The notes: generated by a model not told the origin, from the sequence alone. DNA of 34,262 bases from Bacteroidales bacterium UBA1714 (GCA_002317295.1 DCIY01000009.1:1-34262); one strand, 5' to 3'; numbered from the stretch's first letter, positions 1-8,065 are shown. Numbers and translations are program-made.

Positions 1-26
1 TAAACCTTTTTCAGGACAAATCAGTT

Positions 27-136
27 CTCGACAAACTCGGCGTGGAACAATAGGGACATGCGTATAGGATGCGTATAGGATGGTCATAGAAAAAATACGG
101 CATTTTGTTGTTTTATTTGCGTATATCAAAAAAAAA
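27..136. repeat. 110-bp direct repeat, copy A (carries a promoter)
   Basis: This block recurs at 759-868 with a constant offset of 732 bp and a single mismatch (c at 32 versus t at 764). It contains a tandem 11-bp duplication (cgtataggatg at 61-71 and 72-82), a -33 box and a nine-A run. Identity stops at the A run, after which each copy continues into a different -7 region and a different gene. The two copies exactly bracket the toxin-antitoxin pair. Confidence 0.95.
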
Positions 137-147
137 TAGTACTTTTG
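116..147 (+). promoter_or_regulatory. Bacteroidetes-type promoter of the YafQ toxin-antitoxin operon
   Basis: A -33 TTTG at 116-119 is followed after 20 bp by a -7 TACTTTTG at 140-147, the consensus spacing for the Bacteroidetes primary sigma factor. Transcription should start near 154, which rules out the TTG at 145 as a start codon and favours ATG 178. CAAA at 127-130 makes a TTTG-N7-CAAA palindrome with the -33 box, a pattern seen at other promoters in this window. Confidence 0.8.
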
Positions 148-163
148 CGTCGCGAAACGCAAA
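144..163. promoter_or_regulatory. Putative operator overlapping the -7 box of the YafQ module
   Basis: TTTGCGT (144-150) and ACGCAAA (157-163) form a perfect 7-bp inverted repeat with a 6-nt centre. It overlaps the end of the -7 box and the expected start site. An almost identical element lies at the same place in the YoeB module (27168-27186). Autorepression by the antitoxin or toxin-antitoxin complex is inferred. TTTGC-N-GCAAA start regions may be common in this phylum, so specificity is unproven. Confidence 0.5.
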
Positions 164-177
164 GAAAGGAAATGAGT

Positions 178-399
178 ATGGCATCTTACGTTATTCAAAT
201 TAATGAAAAAACGCGTGCAGGACAGAGCCTTTTTGAGTATCTGACTTCACTTGGAGTTGTTATTGAGCAATTAAAACCACACCGTAAATGTGGCTTGGAT
301 GAAGCTCTTGACGATGTTAAGCATGGTCGCGTATATCATGCTGAGAGTGCTGAAGATATGTTTACTCAAATTTTAGGCAAAGACTATGTACAGCATTAA
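178..399 (+). CDS. Antitoxin of a YafQ-type type II toxin-antitoxin module
   Basis: This is a small protein of about 73 residues that directly precedes and overlaps a recognisable YafQ-family toxin by 14 bp, the usual antitoxin-first order. I see no strong named DNA-binding motif, so the antitoxin call rests mainly on context and size. ATG 178 is chosen because AAGGA at 166-170 sits 7 nt upstream and the promoter excludes earlier starts; ATG 172 is the alternative. The C-terminal half is acidic, with clusters around residues 40-60, as expected of a toxin-wrapping tail. The cassette lies between two 110-bp repeats, so it may be mobile or excisable. Confidence 0.75.
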   Translation: MASYVIQINEKTRAGQSLFEYLTSLGVVIEQLKPHRKCGLDEALDDVKHGRVYHAESAEDMFTQILGKDYVQH

Positions 400-658
400 T
401 TATTCCAATCGTTTCAAAAAGGATGTAAAACGATGCGTTAAAAGGGGATTGGACGTCCAATCTCTCGCTAAAGTTGTATCTTTGCTGTCTAAAGATGGTG
501 TACTACCAGTCAAATATAAAGCTCATAAACTATCGGGAAAATACAATAATTTATGGGAATGCCATATCGAACCTGATTGGTTGCTTGTTTGGGATCAAAA
601 TGATGCAGAATTAAAGTTGCTTTTCTTAAAAACTGGTTCCCATTCGGATATTTTTTAA
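386..658 (+). CDS. yafQ: YafQ-family mRNA interferase toxin
   Basis: A 90-residue RelE-superfamily toxin. In the E. coli YafQ family it cleaves mRNA in the ribosomal A site. The family residues are all present: H47, H60, D64-W65 inside the ECHIEPDWLL block, H86 in TGSHSDIF, and F90 as the last residue; they correspond to the catalytic and structural residues H50, H63, D67, W68, H87 and F91 known from E. coli YafQ. Length is normal. The start ATG lies inside the end of the antitoxin gene, implying translational coupling. The toxin looks intact and active. Base composition is more AT-rich than the following glycosidase-like gene, consistent with acquisition. Confidence 0.93.
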   Translation: MYSINYSNRFKKDVKRCVKRGLDVQSLAKVVSLLSKDGVLPVKYKAHKLSGKYNNLWECHIEPDWLLVWDQNDAELKLLFLKTGSHSDIF

Positions 659-684
659 TAGAACTTAAAAATTGTCCACTTTTA

Positions 685-707
685 GCGTAACGTAAACTAC
701 GTTACGC
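685..707. repeat. Perfect 10-bp inverted repeat downstream of the toxin gene
   Basis: gcgtaacgta (685-694) pairs perfectly with tacgttacgc (698-707) around a 3-nt centre. No U-tract follows, so a simple intrinsic terminator is unlikely. A -7-like TATTTTTG lies at 718-725, but no gene starts behind it and no -33 box is correctly placed. It may be an operator left over from a lost promoter or gene. Confidence 0.6.
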
Positions 708-736
708 AAATTCTTGGTATTTTTGCGGAAACGTAA

Positions 737-783
737 ATTGTTCCACGCAGCGGTAGGTCTCGATAAACTCGGCGTGGAACAAT
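737..783. repeat. 12-bp inverted repeat crossing the edge of direct-repeat copy B
   Basis: attgttccacgc (737-748) pairs perfectly with gcgtggaacaat (772-783), leaving a 23-nt loop. The right arm belongs to the 110-bp direct repeat and is also present in copy A (40-51). The left arm is present only at copy B, so copy A lacks it. This suggests copy B is the original and copy A a truncated duplicate. Confidence 0.7.
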
Positions 784-868
784 AGGGACATGCGTATAGG
801 ATGCGTATAGGATGGTCATAGAAAAAATACGGCATTTTGTTGTTTTATTTGCGTATATCAAAAAAAAA
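759..868. repeat. 110-bp direct repeat, copy B (promoter of the GHL10 gene)
   Basis: Second copy of the block at 27-136, with one mismatch. Recombination between the copies would remove 732 bp including the whole toxin-antitoxin pair and would leave one intact promoter in front of the glycosidase-like gene. Confidence 0.95.
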
Positions 869-879
869 GCGTAATTTTG
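848..879 (+). promoter_or_regulatory. Promoter of the GHL10 gene
   Basis: TTTG at 848-851, 20-bp spacer, TAATTTTG at 872-879. The start site near 886 gives a leader of only about 15 nt before ATG 901. CAAA at 859-862 completes the TTTG-N7-CAAA palindrome. TTTTGC-N3-GCAAAA at 875-889 gives a small inverted repeat over the start site. Confidence 0.8.
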
Positions 880-900
880 CACCGCAAAATATTTGAGTCA

Positions 901-2073
901 ATGAAACGAATCCTAATTATCATTCTTATGGGCGTGCTGACACTCAGCACATCCGCACAAAACGATTTCCATGCCACATGGATATCCACTGTTGGTAATA
1001 TTGACTGGCCCTCGCGTCAGGCTATTGGTTTGCCTAAGTTACAACGCCAAGAGATGTGTGACATGCTCGATTCGCTTCGCGCCATCGGTATCAATGCCAT
1101 CATCTTTCAGATTCGTCCTACCGCCGATGCCATGTATCGGTCTAAGATGGAACCTTGGTCCAGTTGGTTAACCGGCAAACAGGGCACATGGGGTCAGACC
1201 CCCGAATATGATCCGTTGGCATTTACGATTCAGCAGGCCCATCAGCGTGGCATGGTCGTACATGTATGGCTCAATCCGTATCGCATCACCAACGGTTTTG
1301 GTTTGGACGATTTGGCCAAAGACCATATCTATTTTCAGCACCCCGAATGGTTTTGGCGCTATGGCAAGCAGTGGTACTTTGAACCGGGACTGGACGAAAC
1401 GCGCAAGTGGTTGTGCGATGTGGTGGCGGATGTTATTTCGCGCTACGATGTCCAGGGTATCCACATGGACGACTACTTCTATCCCTACCATATCGAGGGC
1501 GAAGTACTGCCGGATAGTGCGTGCTTTGCGCAACACCCGCGCGGGTACACGAATATAGAGGACTGGCGTCGCAATAATGTGAATATGGCCATTCGGGAGA
1601 TTCATGAGACGATTCAGCGCATCAATCCCCAGGTGGAGTTCGGTATATCGCCGTTTGGTGTATGGCGTAACCAGAGCCAGGACTTGCGCGGTAGCGATAC
1701 GCGTGAGATGACTAACTATGACGACCTATATGCGGACATCTTGCTGTGGATGGAGCAAGGTTGGATTACTTATGTCTGCCCGCAGCTATACTGGTATATT
1801 GGTCAACCGGGAAGCGACTACGCCACATTGGTACGCTGGTGGTCGGATGCAGCCAGACAAACGGGTTGTAAGTTGCTGACGGGTATGGCCGCGTATAAGC
1901 AAACGCATCGCTGGGAGAACCCGCACGAGATTATTGACCAATTGAAGCTTAACCGGACGATTCCCGAGGTACGGGGCGAGGTCTATTTCTCCACCAAGGC
2001 GCTGTTGAGTAACCCCTATCATTTGTGTGACAGTTTACGAACAAACTATTATATCAATACACTTAAACATTAA
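901..2073 (+). CDS. Secreted GHL10-type glycoside hydrolase-like protein (DUF187 family)
   Basis: A 390-residue protein of the glycosyl-hydrolase-like 10 family, a TIM-barrel group that includes Bacillus YngK. Members are thought to act on cell-wall or other polysaccharides; the exact substrate is not known. The start ATG 901 gives a clear signal peptide (about residues 1-20, ending TSAQ), while an upstream TTG lies inside the promoter. Family hallmarks are ATWISTVGNIDWPS near residue 26, FQIRPTADA near 69, HVWLNPYR near 121, and the acidic GIHMDDYFYP near 186-195, the likely active site. No C-terminal sorting domain is seen. It ends 8 bp before the NifU-like gene and may be co-transcribed with it. 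Confidence 0.88.
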   Translation: MKRILIIILMGVLTLSTSAQNDFHATWISTVGNIDWPSRQAIGLPKLQRQEMCDMLDSLRAIGINAIIFQIRPTADAMYRSKMEPWSSWLTGKQGTWGQTPEYDPLAFTIQQAHQRGMVVHVWLNPYRITNGFGLDDLAKDHIYFQHPEWFWRYGKQWYFEPGLDETRKWLCDVVADVISRYDVQGIHMDDYFYPYHIEGEVLPDSACFAQHPRGYTNIEDWRRNNVNMAIREIHETIQRINPQVEFGISPFGVWRNQSQDLRGSDTREMTNYDDLYADILLWMEQGWITYVCPQLYWYIGQPGSDYATLVRWWSDAARQTGCKLLTGMAAYKQTHRWENPHEIIDQLKLNRTIPEVRGEVYFSTKALLSNPYHLCDSLRTNYYINTLKH

Positions 2074-2081
2074 TTACAATT

Positions 2082-2783
2082 ATGATTTATTCCAAAGAGG
2101 TACAGAACATGTGCCAGGTAGCGAAAGGTCCTCATCATGGACCCGCTCCAATTCCCGAAGAGGGTAAGTGGGTAAAAGCCAAAGAGATTAGTGATATCTC
2201 GGGCCTGACCCATGGTATAGGTTGGTGTGCTCCCCAACAGGGTGCATGCAAGTTGACACTGAATGTCAAGAATGGTATTATCGAAGAAGCATTGGTAGAA
2301 ACCATCGGTTGCTCGGGTATGACCCACTCTGCTGCTATGGCATCGGAGATTTTGCCGGGTAAAACGCTGTTGGAAGCCCTGAATACGGACCTCGTATGCG
2401 ACGCTATCAACACCGCCATGCGCGAACTCTTCCTCCAAATCGTTTACGGTCGTACGCAGTCTGCGTTCTCCGAGGGTGGTTTGATGGTCGGCGCCGGTTT
2501 GGAAGACCTGGGTAAGGGCCTGGTAAGCCAGGTGGGTACCTTGTTCTCCACCAAGGCCAAAGGTCCTCGTTACCTCCAACTCACCGAGGGTTATATCACC
2601 AAGGAGTATCTGGATGAGGACAACGAGATTTGCGGTTATGAATATGTTCATATGGGCAAATTCATGGACGCTATTAAGAAAGGTATGGACGCTAATGAAG
2701 CCCTCAAGAGCGTTACCGGTACATATGGTCGTACCACCAAAGAACAGGGTGCCGTTAAATCCATTGATCCAAGAAAGGAGTAA
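2082..2783 (+). CDS. NifU/IscU-like iron-sulfur scaffold protein paired with GGGtGRT
   Basis: A 233-residue protein with an IscU/NifU N-terminal-type fold in roughly residues 30-125. Cysteines lie at C11, C49 (GIGWC), C56 (QGAC), C77 (ETIGCSG) and C106 (LVCDAI); C49/C56 and C77 correspond in context to the first two cluster ligands of IscU, and C106 may supply the third. A C-terminal extension of about 100 residues, rich in glycine and aromatic residues, is not part of IscU. The gene lies 4 bp upstream of the GGGtGRT gene, a pairing conserved in Bacteroidetes and Clostridia. It is usually annotated only as an iron-sulfur cluster assembly scaffold protein; the client is unknown. Cytoplasmic. 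Confidence 0.88.
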   Translation: MIYSKEVQNMCQVAKGPHHGPAPIPEEGKWVKAKEISDISGLTHGIGWCAPQQGACKLTLNVKNGIIEEALVETIGCSGMTHSAAMASEILPGKTLLEALNTDLVCDAINTAMRELFLQIVYGRTQSAFSEGGLMVGAGLEDLGKGLVSQVGTLFSTKAKGPRYLQLTEGYITKEYLDEDNEICGYEYVHMGKFMDAIKKGMDANEALKSVTGTYGRTTKEQGAVKSIDPRKE

Positions 2784-2786
2784 ACT

Positions 2787-3797
2787 ATGATACGTGAGGT
2801 AAAATTTGAGAGTCAGGATCGCCGCATGCCGCAAATCCTGAAGGCACTGAACGACAATGGTATCAAGTCCATCGAAGAAGCCAACGAAATCTGCGAGAAG
2901 GCAGGTCTCGATCCCTATATCACCTGCGAGGAAACCCAGCGTATCTGCTTTGAGAACGCCAAGTGGGCTTATGTAGTAGGTAGTGCGATTGCCCTGAAGA
3001 AAGGTTGCAAATCCGCTGCAGACGCTGCCGAGGCTATTGGTATTGGTTTGCAGGCCTTCTGCATTCCGGGTTCCGTAGCCGATGACCGCAAGGTAGGTTT
3101 GGGCCATGGTAATCTGGCAGCCCGTCTGCTCCGCGAGGAGACCGAGTGCTTCGCTTTCCTGGCTGGTCACGAGTCTTTCGCTGCTGCCGAAGGAGCCATC
3201 AAGATTGCCGAAATGGCCAATAAGGTTCGTCAAAAACCCCTCCGCTGCATCCTCAACGGTCTGGGCAAAGACGCTGCTATGATCATCAGCCGTATCAACG
3301 GTTTCACCTATGTACAAACCGAGTTTGATTACTTCACCGGTGAACTCAAAGAGGTTCGTCGCAAAGCTTACAGTAACGGTCCTCGCGCCAAAGTCAACTG
3401 CTATGGTGCAGACGATGTACGCGAAGGTGTAGCGATCCTGTGGCACGAGAATGTGGATGTATCCATTACCGGTAACTCCACCAACCCCACTCGCTTCCAG
3501 CACCCCGTTGCCGGTACGTATAAGAAAGAGCGTATCCTGGCCGGTAAGCCTTACTTCAGCGTAGCCTCCGGTGGTGGTACGGGTCGTACCTTGCACCCGG
3601 ATAATATGGCCGCAGGTCCTGCTTCTTATGGTATGACCGACACCATGGGCCGTATGCACAGCGACGCTCAGTTTGCAGGTTCCTCTTCTGTGCCTGCTCA
3701 CGTGGAGATGATGGGCTTCCTGGGTATTGGTAATAATCCAATGGTAGGTTGCACCGTTGCTTGTGCCGTAAATGTAGCATTAGCTCTGAATAAGTAA
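2787..3797 (+). CDS. GGGtGRT protein (uncharacterised conserved family)
   Basis: A 336-residue cytoplasmic protein named for its invariant motif, here GGGTGRT at residues 262-268, in the setting SVASGGGTGRTLHPDN. Other conserved-looking stretches are CIPGSVADDRKVGLGHGN (about 92-109), CILNGLGKDAA (about 154) and SITGNSTNPTRFQHP (about 226-240). Cysteines are scattered (C36, C47, C54, C74, C92, C121, C154, C205) and could bind a metal or cluster, but this is inference. Biochemical function is unknown. The 3-bp gap to the NifU-like gene says the two are made together, so it may be the client or partner of that scaffold. Codon choice looks biased toward high expression. Confidence 0.92.
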   Translation: MIREVKFESQDRRMPQILKALNDNGIKSIEEANEICEKAGLDPYITCEETQRICFENAKWAYVVGSAIALKKGCKSAADAAEAIGIGLQAFCIPGSVADDRKVGLGHGNLAARLLREETECFAFLAGHESFAAAEGAIKIAEMANKVRQKPLRCILNGLGKDAAMIISRINGFTYVQTEFDYFTGELKEVRRKAYSNGPRAKVNCYGADDVREGVAILWHENVDVSITGNSTNPTRFQHPVAGTYKKERILAGKPYFSVASGGGTGRTLHPDNMAAGPASYGMTDTMGRMHSDAQFAGSSSVPAHVEMMGFLGIGNNPMVGCTVACAVNVALALNK

Positions 3798-3811
3798 TTA
3801 TCATTCGTCAT

Positions 3812-3848
3812 CAATAGCCCCTGGTTCTGCACGAATTGGGGGCTATTG
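3812..3848 (+). terminator. Possible hairpin terminator after the GGGtGRT gene
   Basis: caatagcccc (3812-3821) pairs with ggggctattg (3839-3848), a perfect 10-bp stem with a 17-nt loop. No T-run follows, so it may attenuate or protect the 3' end rather than stop transcription fully. The stem ends 11 nt before the next start codon, and I see no separate promoter between. Confidence 0.5.
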
Positions 3849-3859
3849 TATCTACATCT

Positions 3860-6163
3860 ATGAAACAACACCTTTTTCTTATTTTTGTATTAGGCATCAG
3901 TCTGTCCATGGACGCTGCCAAAGGTTCCATCACCATTCAGGGCAAGTCCTGCCCAATAGATAGCATCGAGTCCTACATGGTCGGACCGGGTTGTACCTAT
4001 TCCCGCTATGCCGTCACCATGACCTCCTCCCGAACCGTGCAACTGTACATACTGGAAGCCGACCTGACCAATCCCTATGTCAAAGTGGAGCAACGCAATG
4101 CCAAAGGACAGATTGGCGTATTCGAAACCGTAGCCGCAGCCCATGCGGCCCTCGATGCACCCAATCACCGAACCATTGGCAATGTCAATTGTAACTTCTT
4201 TTGGACCTCATCCTCTTCGTCCATCGGTTTGGCGGGTAACCCTACCGGCGGTACCGTGACCGATGGCGTCATTGCCACCCAACCGGACGAATGGAATATG
4301 GGTGCACAAAACACCGGTGTAAAAGGGTGGAACGATATGGGATATGTGGCCATCGATCAGGCCGGTAAGTGCATCATGGACAATTTTGCCTGGGATGGCA
4401 AGATAACGATTGGCGAACAGTCCTATTCCCTGCGTGACTGCAACCGCCAGCGCACCGATCCCAATACGGACGAAATTGCGTTGTTTAACTATAAGTTATC
4501 CTACCCCACCCGCACGTTTGCAGGAACCGAAGTGATTTTCAGTGTGGACCAATGGCGCATCAACTCAGATATTCAGTGTACGGTAACCGCCATCAATACC
4601 ACCGGAGGTACAACCATTCCACAAGGCCATGGCGCCTTGCAATGTCGTGGCACCGGAGCGGATTTTGTACAAGGATTGCAGGTAGGCAGTACATTTACCA
4701 TGAATCTGGGATTCTACTCCACCAACGACCAGTCCCGCCCCAATATCCAGCAACTGTGTATGGGCAATGCCCTGTGCATGGCAGCGGACACACTCACCCA
4801 ACGTAATTATAATGAAGGTTACAACACGCAAGTGTATGCGCGCACGGGCATGGCAACCAACGCTCAAGGCAATCGCCTGTGGCTCATGGTGATGCAAACA
4901 CCGGGTATGTCTACCGCCGAGATGTGCGATGTCTTTCGTCAATGTGGTGCCACCTATGCCGTCGGTTGCGACGGAGGCGGCAGTGCCCAACTCGGGTTGT
5001 TTGGTGTGGTGCAAAACAAAACAACAGAAGCTACCCCGCGCGCACTCAATAATGGTTTGTGGCTTTTCTCCACCGCACCGGACTCCCAAGTAGCCGGTCA
5101 ATTGCGATATGTGGATGCTACACCCACCGACATACCCGCCTATGCTTCCTATACCCCTCAGGTTCGTGCCTATACGGCCGAAGGAAATTTGATAACCCAC
5201 GATTTTCAGGATTTTACCCTGAGTGTAGAGCCTGCTACACTGGGAACCATTTCCGAAGACGGACGAACATTTACCGCCAATCCCGTGAATGGAGAAGGAA
5301 CCTTAACGGCCAGTTATGGAACAGCCACCGTATCTAAGACCATCCGTATACGCGATGGACAAGTACAACTTCGCCTGGACAGTGTCATCGTAGGCAATAG
5401 CGGATATAAGATGGAAGTAAATGCCTTATCCGGCGAACTGGTATTGCCCATCGATCCCATCGCACTGACATGGACCAGCGAAGACCCTTCCATCGCTATG
5501 GTGGAAGAGGGACAAATCGTAGGGTTGCAAAATGGAAAAACGCGGATCATGGGCGCATTGGGAGAATATCGGGACACCTTAATGGCTATTGTAGAACTGT
5601 CATCAGCCCCCGTACTGAGGGCCAATGGGGATAAGGTAGAACACGAACATGCCTCTTTGGACACGGCATTTACCTTAACCAAAACCCGCAATGTCACCAT
5701 CGCCATGCCCATCCATCAGCGTTTGTGGGGATGTCCCGACAGTTTGATTTGTCAGGTTCAATCCACAGCACCCGTCCATACGATAACCATCACCGGTACA
5801 GACGCCTACCAGCATAAACAATCCTATAAGTTTAGCGCGGTATTGCCCCTGAATCAGGATACATTGATATGGGTGGGACTGGATCATATCGCTTCCATAC
5901 AGGATCAGGGAGTATATCCCATAACGATAGACGAAATAGTCTTCGGACTCAATAATCCCAAGACCAACACTGCCTACGCTATCCAACTCAAGGATATCCT
6001 GGTCCATTATCCGAATTGGAAAGAGCCCACCGACCTGGAACACACCCAAGCACACACACCATTGTCCACATCTTCCGCTCAATGGGTATGGCGCCATGGG
6101 CAGATGGTGTTGTGGATCAATGGTGTGTACTATACCTTATTAGGTGTTCCGTTGCAGGATTGA
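3860..6163 (+). CDS. Secreted phosphodiester glycosidase (NAGPA-domain) protein with Ig-like domain
   Basis: A 767-residue exported protein. ATG 3860 gives a signal peptide (MKQHLFLIFVLGISLSMDA); the in-frame codon further upstream would put a hairpin arm in the coding region. Residues about 90-385 form a NAGPA/DUF2233 domain, related to the enzyme that uncovers mannose 6-phosphate; hallmarks are the RTGMA block near 328 and VGCDGGGSAQ near 369-377. Next comes a region of beta-sandwich character, with a Big_2-like Ig domain (LTWTSEDPSIAMVEEG) around 545-580. The last about 30 residues (WRHGQMVLWINGVYYTLLG) resemble the short C-terminal tails of Bacteroidetes secreted proteins handled by type IX-like export; PorQ is encoded nearby. 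Substrate unknown; an exopolysaccharide or wall phosphodiester is plausible. It converges on pfkA with a 14-bp gap. Confidence 0.82.
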   Translation: MKQHLFLIFVLGISLSMDAAKGSITIQGKSCPIDSIESYMVGPGCTYSRYAVTMTSSRTVQLYILEADLTNPYVKVEQRNAKGQIGVFETVAAAHAALDAPNHRTIGNVNCNFFWTSSSSSIGLAGNPTGGTVTDGVIATQPDEWNMGAQNTGVKGWNDMGYVAIDQAGKCIMDNFAWDGKITIGEQSYSLRDCNRQRTDPNTDEIALFNYKLSYPTRTFAGTEVIFSVDQWRINSDIQCTVTAINTTGGTTIPQGHGALQCRGTGADFVQGLQVGSTFTMNLGFYSTNDQSRPNIQQLCMGNALCMAADTLTQRNYNEGYNTQVYARTGMATNAQGNRLWLMVMQTPGMSTAEMCDVFRQCGATYAVGCDGGGSAQLGLFGVVQNKTTEATPRALNNGLWLFSTAPDSQVAGQLRYVDATPTDIPAYASYTPQVRAYTAEGNLITHDFQDFTLSVEPATLGTISEDGRTFTANPVNGEGTLTASYGTATVSKTIRIRDGQVQLRLDSVIVGNSGYKMEVNALSGELVLPIDPIALTWTSEDPSIAMVEEGQIVGLQNGKTRIMGALGEYRDTLMAIVELSSAPVLRANGDKVEHEHASLDTAFTLTKTRNVTIAMPIHQRLWGCPDSLICQVQSTAPVHTITITGTDAYQHKQSYKFSAVLPLNQDTLIWVGLDHIASIQDQGVYPITIDEIVFGLNNPKTNTAYAIQLKDILVHYPNWKEPTDLEHTQAHTPLSTSSAQWVWRHGQMVLWINGVYYTLLGVPLQD

Positions 6164-6177
6164 TATCCTTTCCTAAC

Positions 6178-7161
6178 CTAAATACTGAGCATATGAAGGG
6201 CGTTCCATCGATCGGATGGGATGTCCTTCTTTTGTTGAATCGCCTGAGAAAGCGGAACGTATACAATCTCATTATCACGAATACCTACCATGATGGAGCG
6301 TTGCTCTTCCAACAGGGCCTTGATGGCATAACCGCCTAACTGAGATGCCAATATACGGTCAAATGCTGTAGGACTGCCTCCTCGTTGCAGGTGACCCAAA
6401 ATGGTAACCCGGGTACCGTACTCCGGATGACGTTGCTCAATCATCTTGGCCACCGCCTGTGCACCTCCGGGAATAGCATGTTCCTGAACCAATAAGATGG
6501 CGGAGTTCTTGTGTTTGCGACGCCCTTGACCAATCGCTTCTTCAATCTGCTCCTCCACCGTAGCACGCTCCGGAATAATCGCAGCTTCCGCTCCGGCAGC
6601 AATGGTAGCATTGAGCGTCAAAAATCCGGCATCGCGTCCCATCACTTCCACCACAAACACCCGTTCGTGACTCGTTCCTGTATCCCGCAGCTTATCCACA
6701 CAATCCATGATGGTATTCAGAGCCGTATCATAACCAATCGTGTAATCGGTTCCCCACAAATCGTTATCAATGGTTCCGGGAACGCCAATCACCGGCACAT
6801 TATATTCTTGTGCCAGCATGCGCGCGCCCGTGAAAGTGCCATCGCCTCCAATGACAATCAAAGCATCTATCTGCTCCTTAACAAGCGTATCATAGGCCTG
6901 TTTACGCCCTTCGGGTGTTCTAAACTCATCACAACGGGCGGAACGAATAATCGTTCCTCCTCGCTGAATAATACCACTGACATCCTGAGTGGTAAACTCC
7001 TGTATATCCCCATCTATCAGTCCTTTGTATCCACGAAAAATCGCTTTGACTTTGATTCCATTGTAAATCGCTCCACGCGTGATGGCACGAAGGGCGGCAT
7101 TCATTCCTGGGGCATCTCCTCCGGAGGTTAATACTCCAATAGTTTTAATCTGATATTCCAT
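6178..7161 (-). CDS. pfkA: ATP-dependent 6-phosphofructokinase
   Basis: A 327-residue PfkA that phosphorylates fructose 6-phosphate to fructose 1,6-bisphosphate in glycolysis. ATG 7161 starts the usual short lead into VLTSGGDAPGMN (residues 10-21). GGDGTFTGA at 105-113 binds nucleotide, PGTIDND at 128-134 holds the catalytic aspartates and VMGRDAGF at 173-180 contacts sugar phosphate. PGTIDND, instead of the PKTIDND of pyrophosphate-dependent enzymes, indicates ATP as donor. Length is normal for the bacterial short form. It is the last gene of the porQ-cmk-ispH-pfkA unit, 52 bp after ispH. Confidence 0.96.
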   Translation of the reverse strand: MEYQIKTIGVLTSGGDAPGMNAALRAITRGAIYNGIKVKAIFRGYKGLIDGDIQEFTTQDVSGIIQRGGTIIRSARCDEFRTPEGRKQAYDTLVKEQIDALIVIGGDGTFTGARMLAQEYNVPVIGVPGTIDNDLWGTDYTIGYDTALNTIMDCVDKLRDTGTSHERVFVVEVMGRDAGFLTLNATIAAGAEAAIIPERATVEEQIEEAIGQGRRKHKNSAILLVQEHAIPGGAQAVAKMIEQRHPEYGTRVTILGHLQRGGSPTAFDRILASQLGGYAIKALLEEQRSIMVGIRDNEIVYVPLSQAIQQKKDIPSDRWNALHMLSI

Positions 7162-7213
7162 ATGTTTATCTGGTTTAACGGCCCAAAGGCCTGTTGAATA
7201 TTTAAAGTTAGAC

Positions 7214-8065
7214 CTAAAGACCTGTTGCACGTAATGATTGAGCAACAGATTCCATAAGCCACAGCGGAGTCGAGGTGGCACCACATATACCTACCCTGTT
7301 GACTCCGGCGGGAAGGATATCCGGGGTGATATCACTCGGACTGCTGATAAAAATCGTATGTTCATTGGCCTCAACACAACACGAGAATAACACCTTGGCA
7401 TTACTGGACTTTTGACCACCAACAAACAAGACATAATCCTGCTGACGGGCAAACTGCCGTAACTGCTCCACCCGATTGGCCACATTGCGGCAAATGGTAT
7501 CATGATACTCAAATCGACCCAACGCACGCATACGAATGCATTCTACCATGTGCTGAAAATCGGCAATGGACATGGTCGTTTGAGAAAACAGGTACAACTC
7601 CCTGGTATAATCGATTTTGTCCAAATCCTTTTCCCCTTCTATCACCAAGGCCGTATCGTCCGTTTGCCCCTGCAATCCCACCACCTCGGCATGACCCACC
7701 TTGCCATAAATAAGCACTTGCGCCTGAGGATGATTGCGATAGGTGGCCCGGATACGCTCCTGCAGTTTCTTGACCACCGGACAGGTAGCATCAATGATTT
7801 CCAACGATTGCTGATTCGCCGTCTGATACGTGGACGGAGGTTCGCCATGAGCCCGTAATAACACACGACCACTCGTCAGTTGCCCCAATTGGGTATGGTC
7901 AATGGTTTGCAATCCGGCTTGCTCCAACCGAGCCACTTCTTCACTGTTGTGAACAATATCCCCCAAACAGTACAAAGGACCTTTACCAAGTTCCTCTTCG
8001 GCTTTACTAATCGCACTGGTGACGCCAAAGCAAAACCCTGAATGGGTATCTATGGTTATCGTCAT
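7214..8065 (-). CDS. ispH: 4-hydroxy-3-methylbut-2-enyl diphosphate reductase
   Basis: A 283-residue IspH/LytB, the last step of the MEP pathway, making IPP and DMAPP with a 4Fe-4S cluster. The three cluster cysteines are C12 (SGFCFGV), C95 (DATCPVV) and C192 (DTICRNV). Substrate-binding histidines are in IVHNSEEV (H39), RAHGEPP (H73) and VGHAEVVG (H125), the last with its neighbouring Glu. ATG 8065 is chosen because it gives the usual short N-terminus; it follows the cmk stop by 4 bp. A second Cys pair (FSCC, near 229) is not a known ligand. It belongs to the minus-strand porQ-cmk-ispH-pfkA unit. Confidence 0.96.
   Translation of the reverse strand: MTITIDTHSGFCFGVTSAISKAEEELGKGPLYCLGDIVHNSEEVARLEQAGLQTIDHTQLGQLTSGRVLLRAHGEPPSTYQTANQQSLEIIDATCPVVKKLQERIRATYRNHPQAQVLIYGKVGHAEVVGLQGQTDDTALVIEGEKDLDKIDYTRELYLFSQTTMSIADFQHMVECIRMRALGRFEYHDTICRNVANRVEQLRQFARQQDYVLFVGGQKSSNAKVLFSCCVEANEHTIFISSPSDITPDILPAGVNRVGICGATSTPLWLMESVAQSLRATGL

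Noticed and set aside
697..882. A 61-codon minus-strand frame across repeat copy B.
   Set aside because: It crosses the promoter and repeat block and has no start signal or similarity.
2070..3701. A 543-codon open frame on the minus strand across the NifU-like and GGGtGRT genes.
   Set aside because: It is an antisense shadow of two strongly codon-biased conserved genes: Thr/Gly/Leu-rich translation, no recognisable domain, and no promoter.
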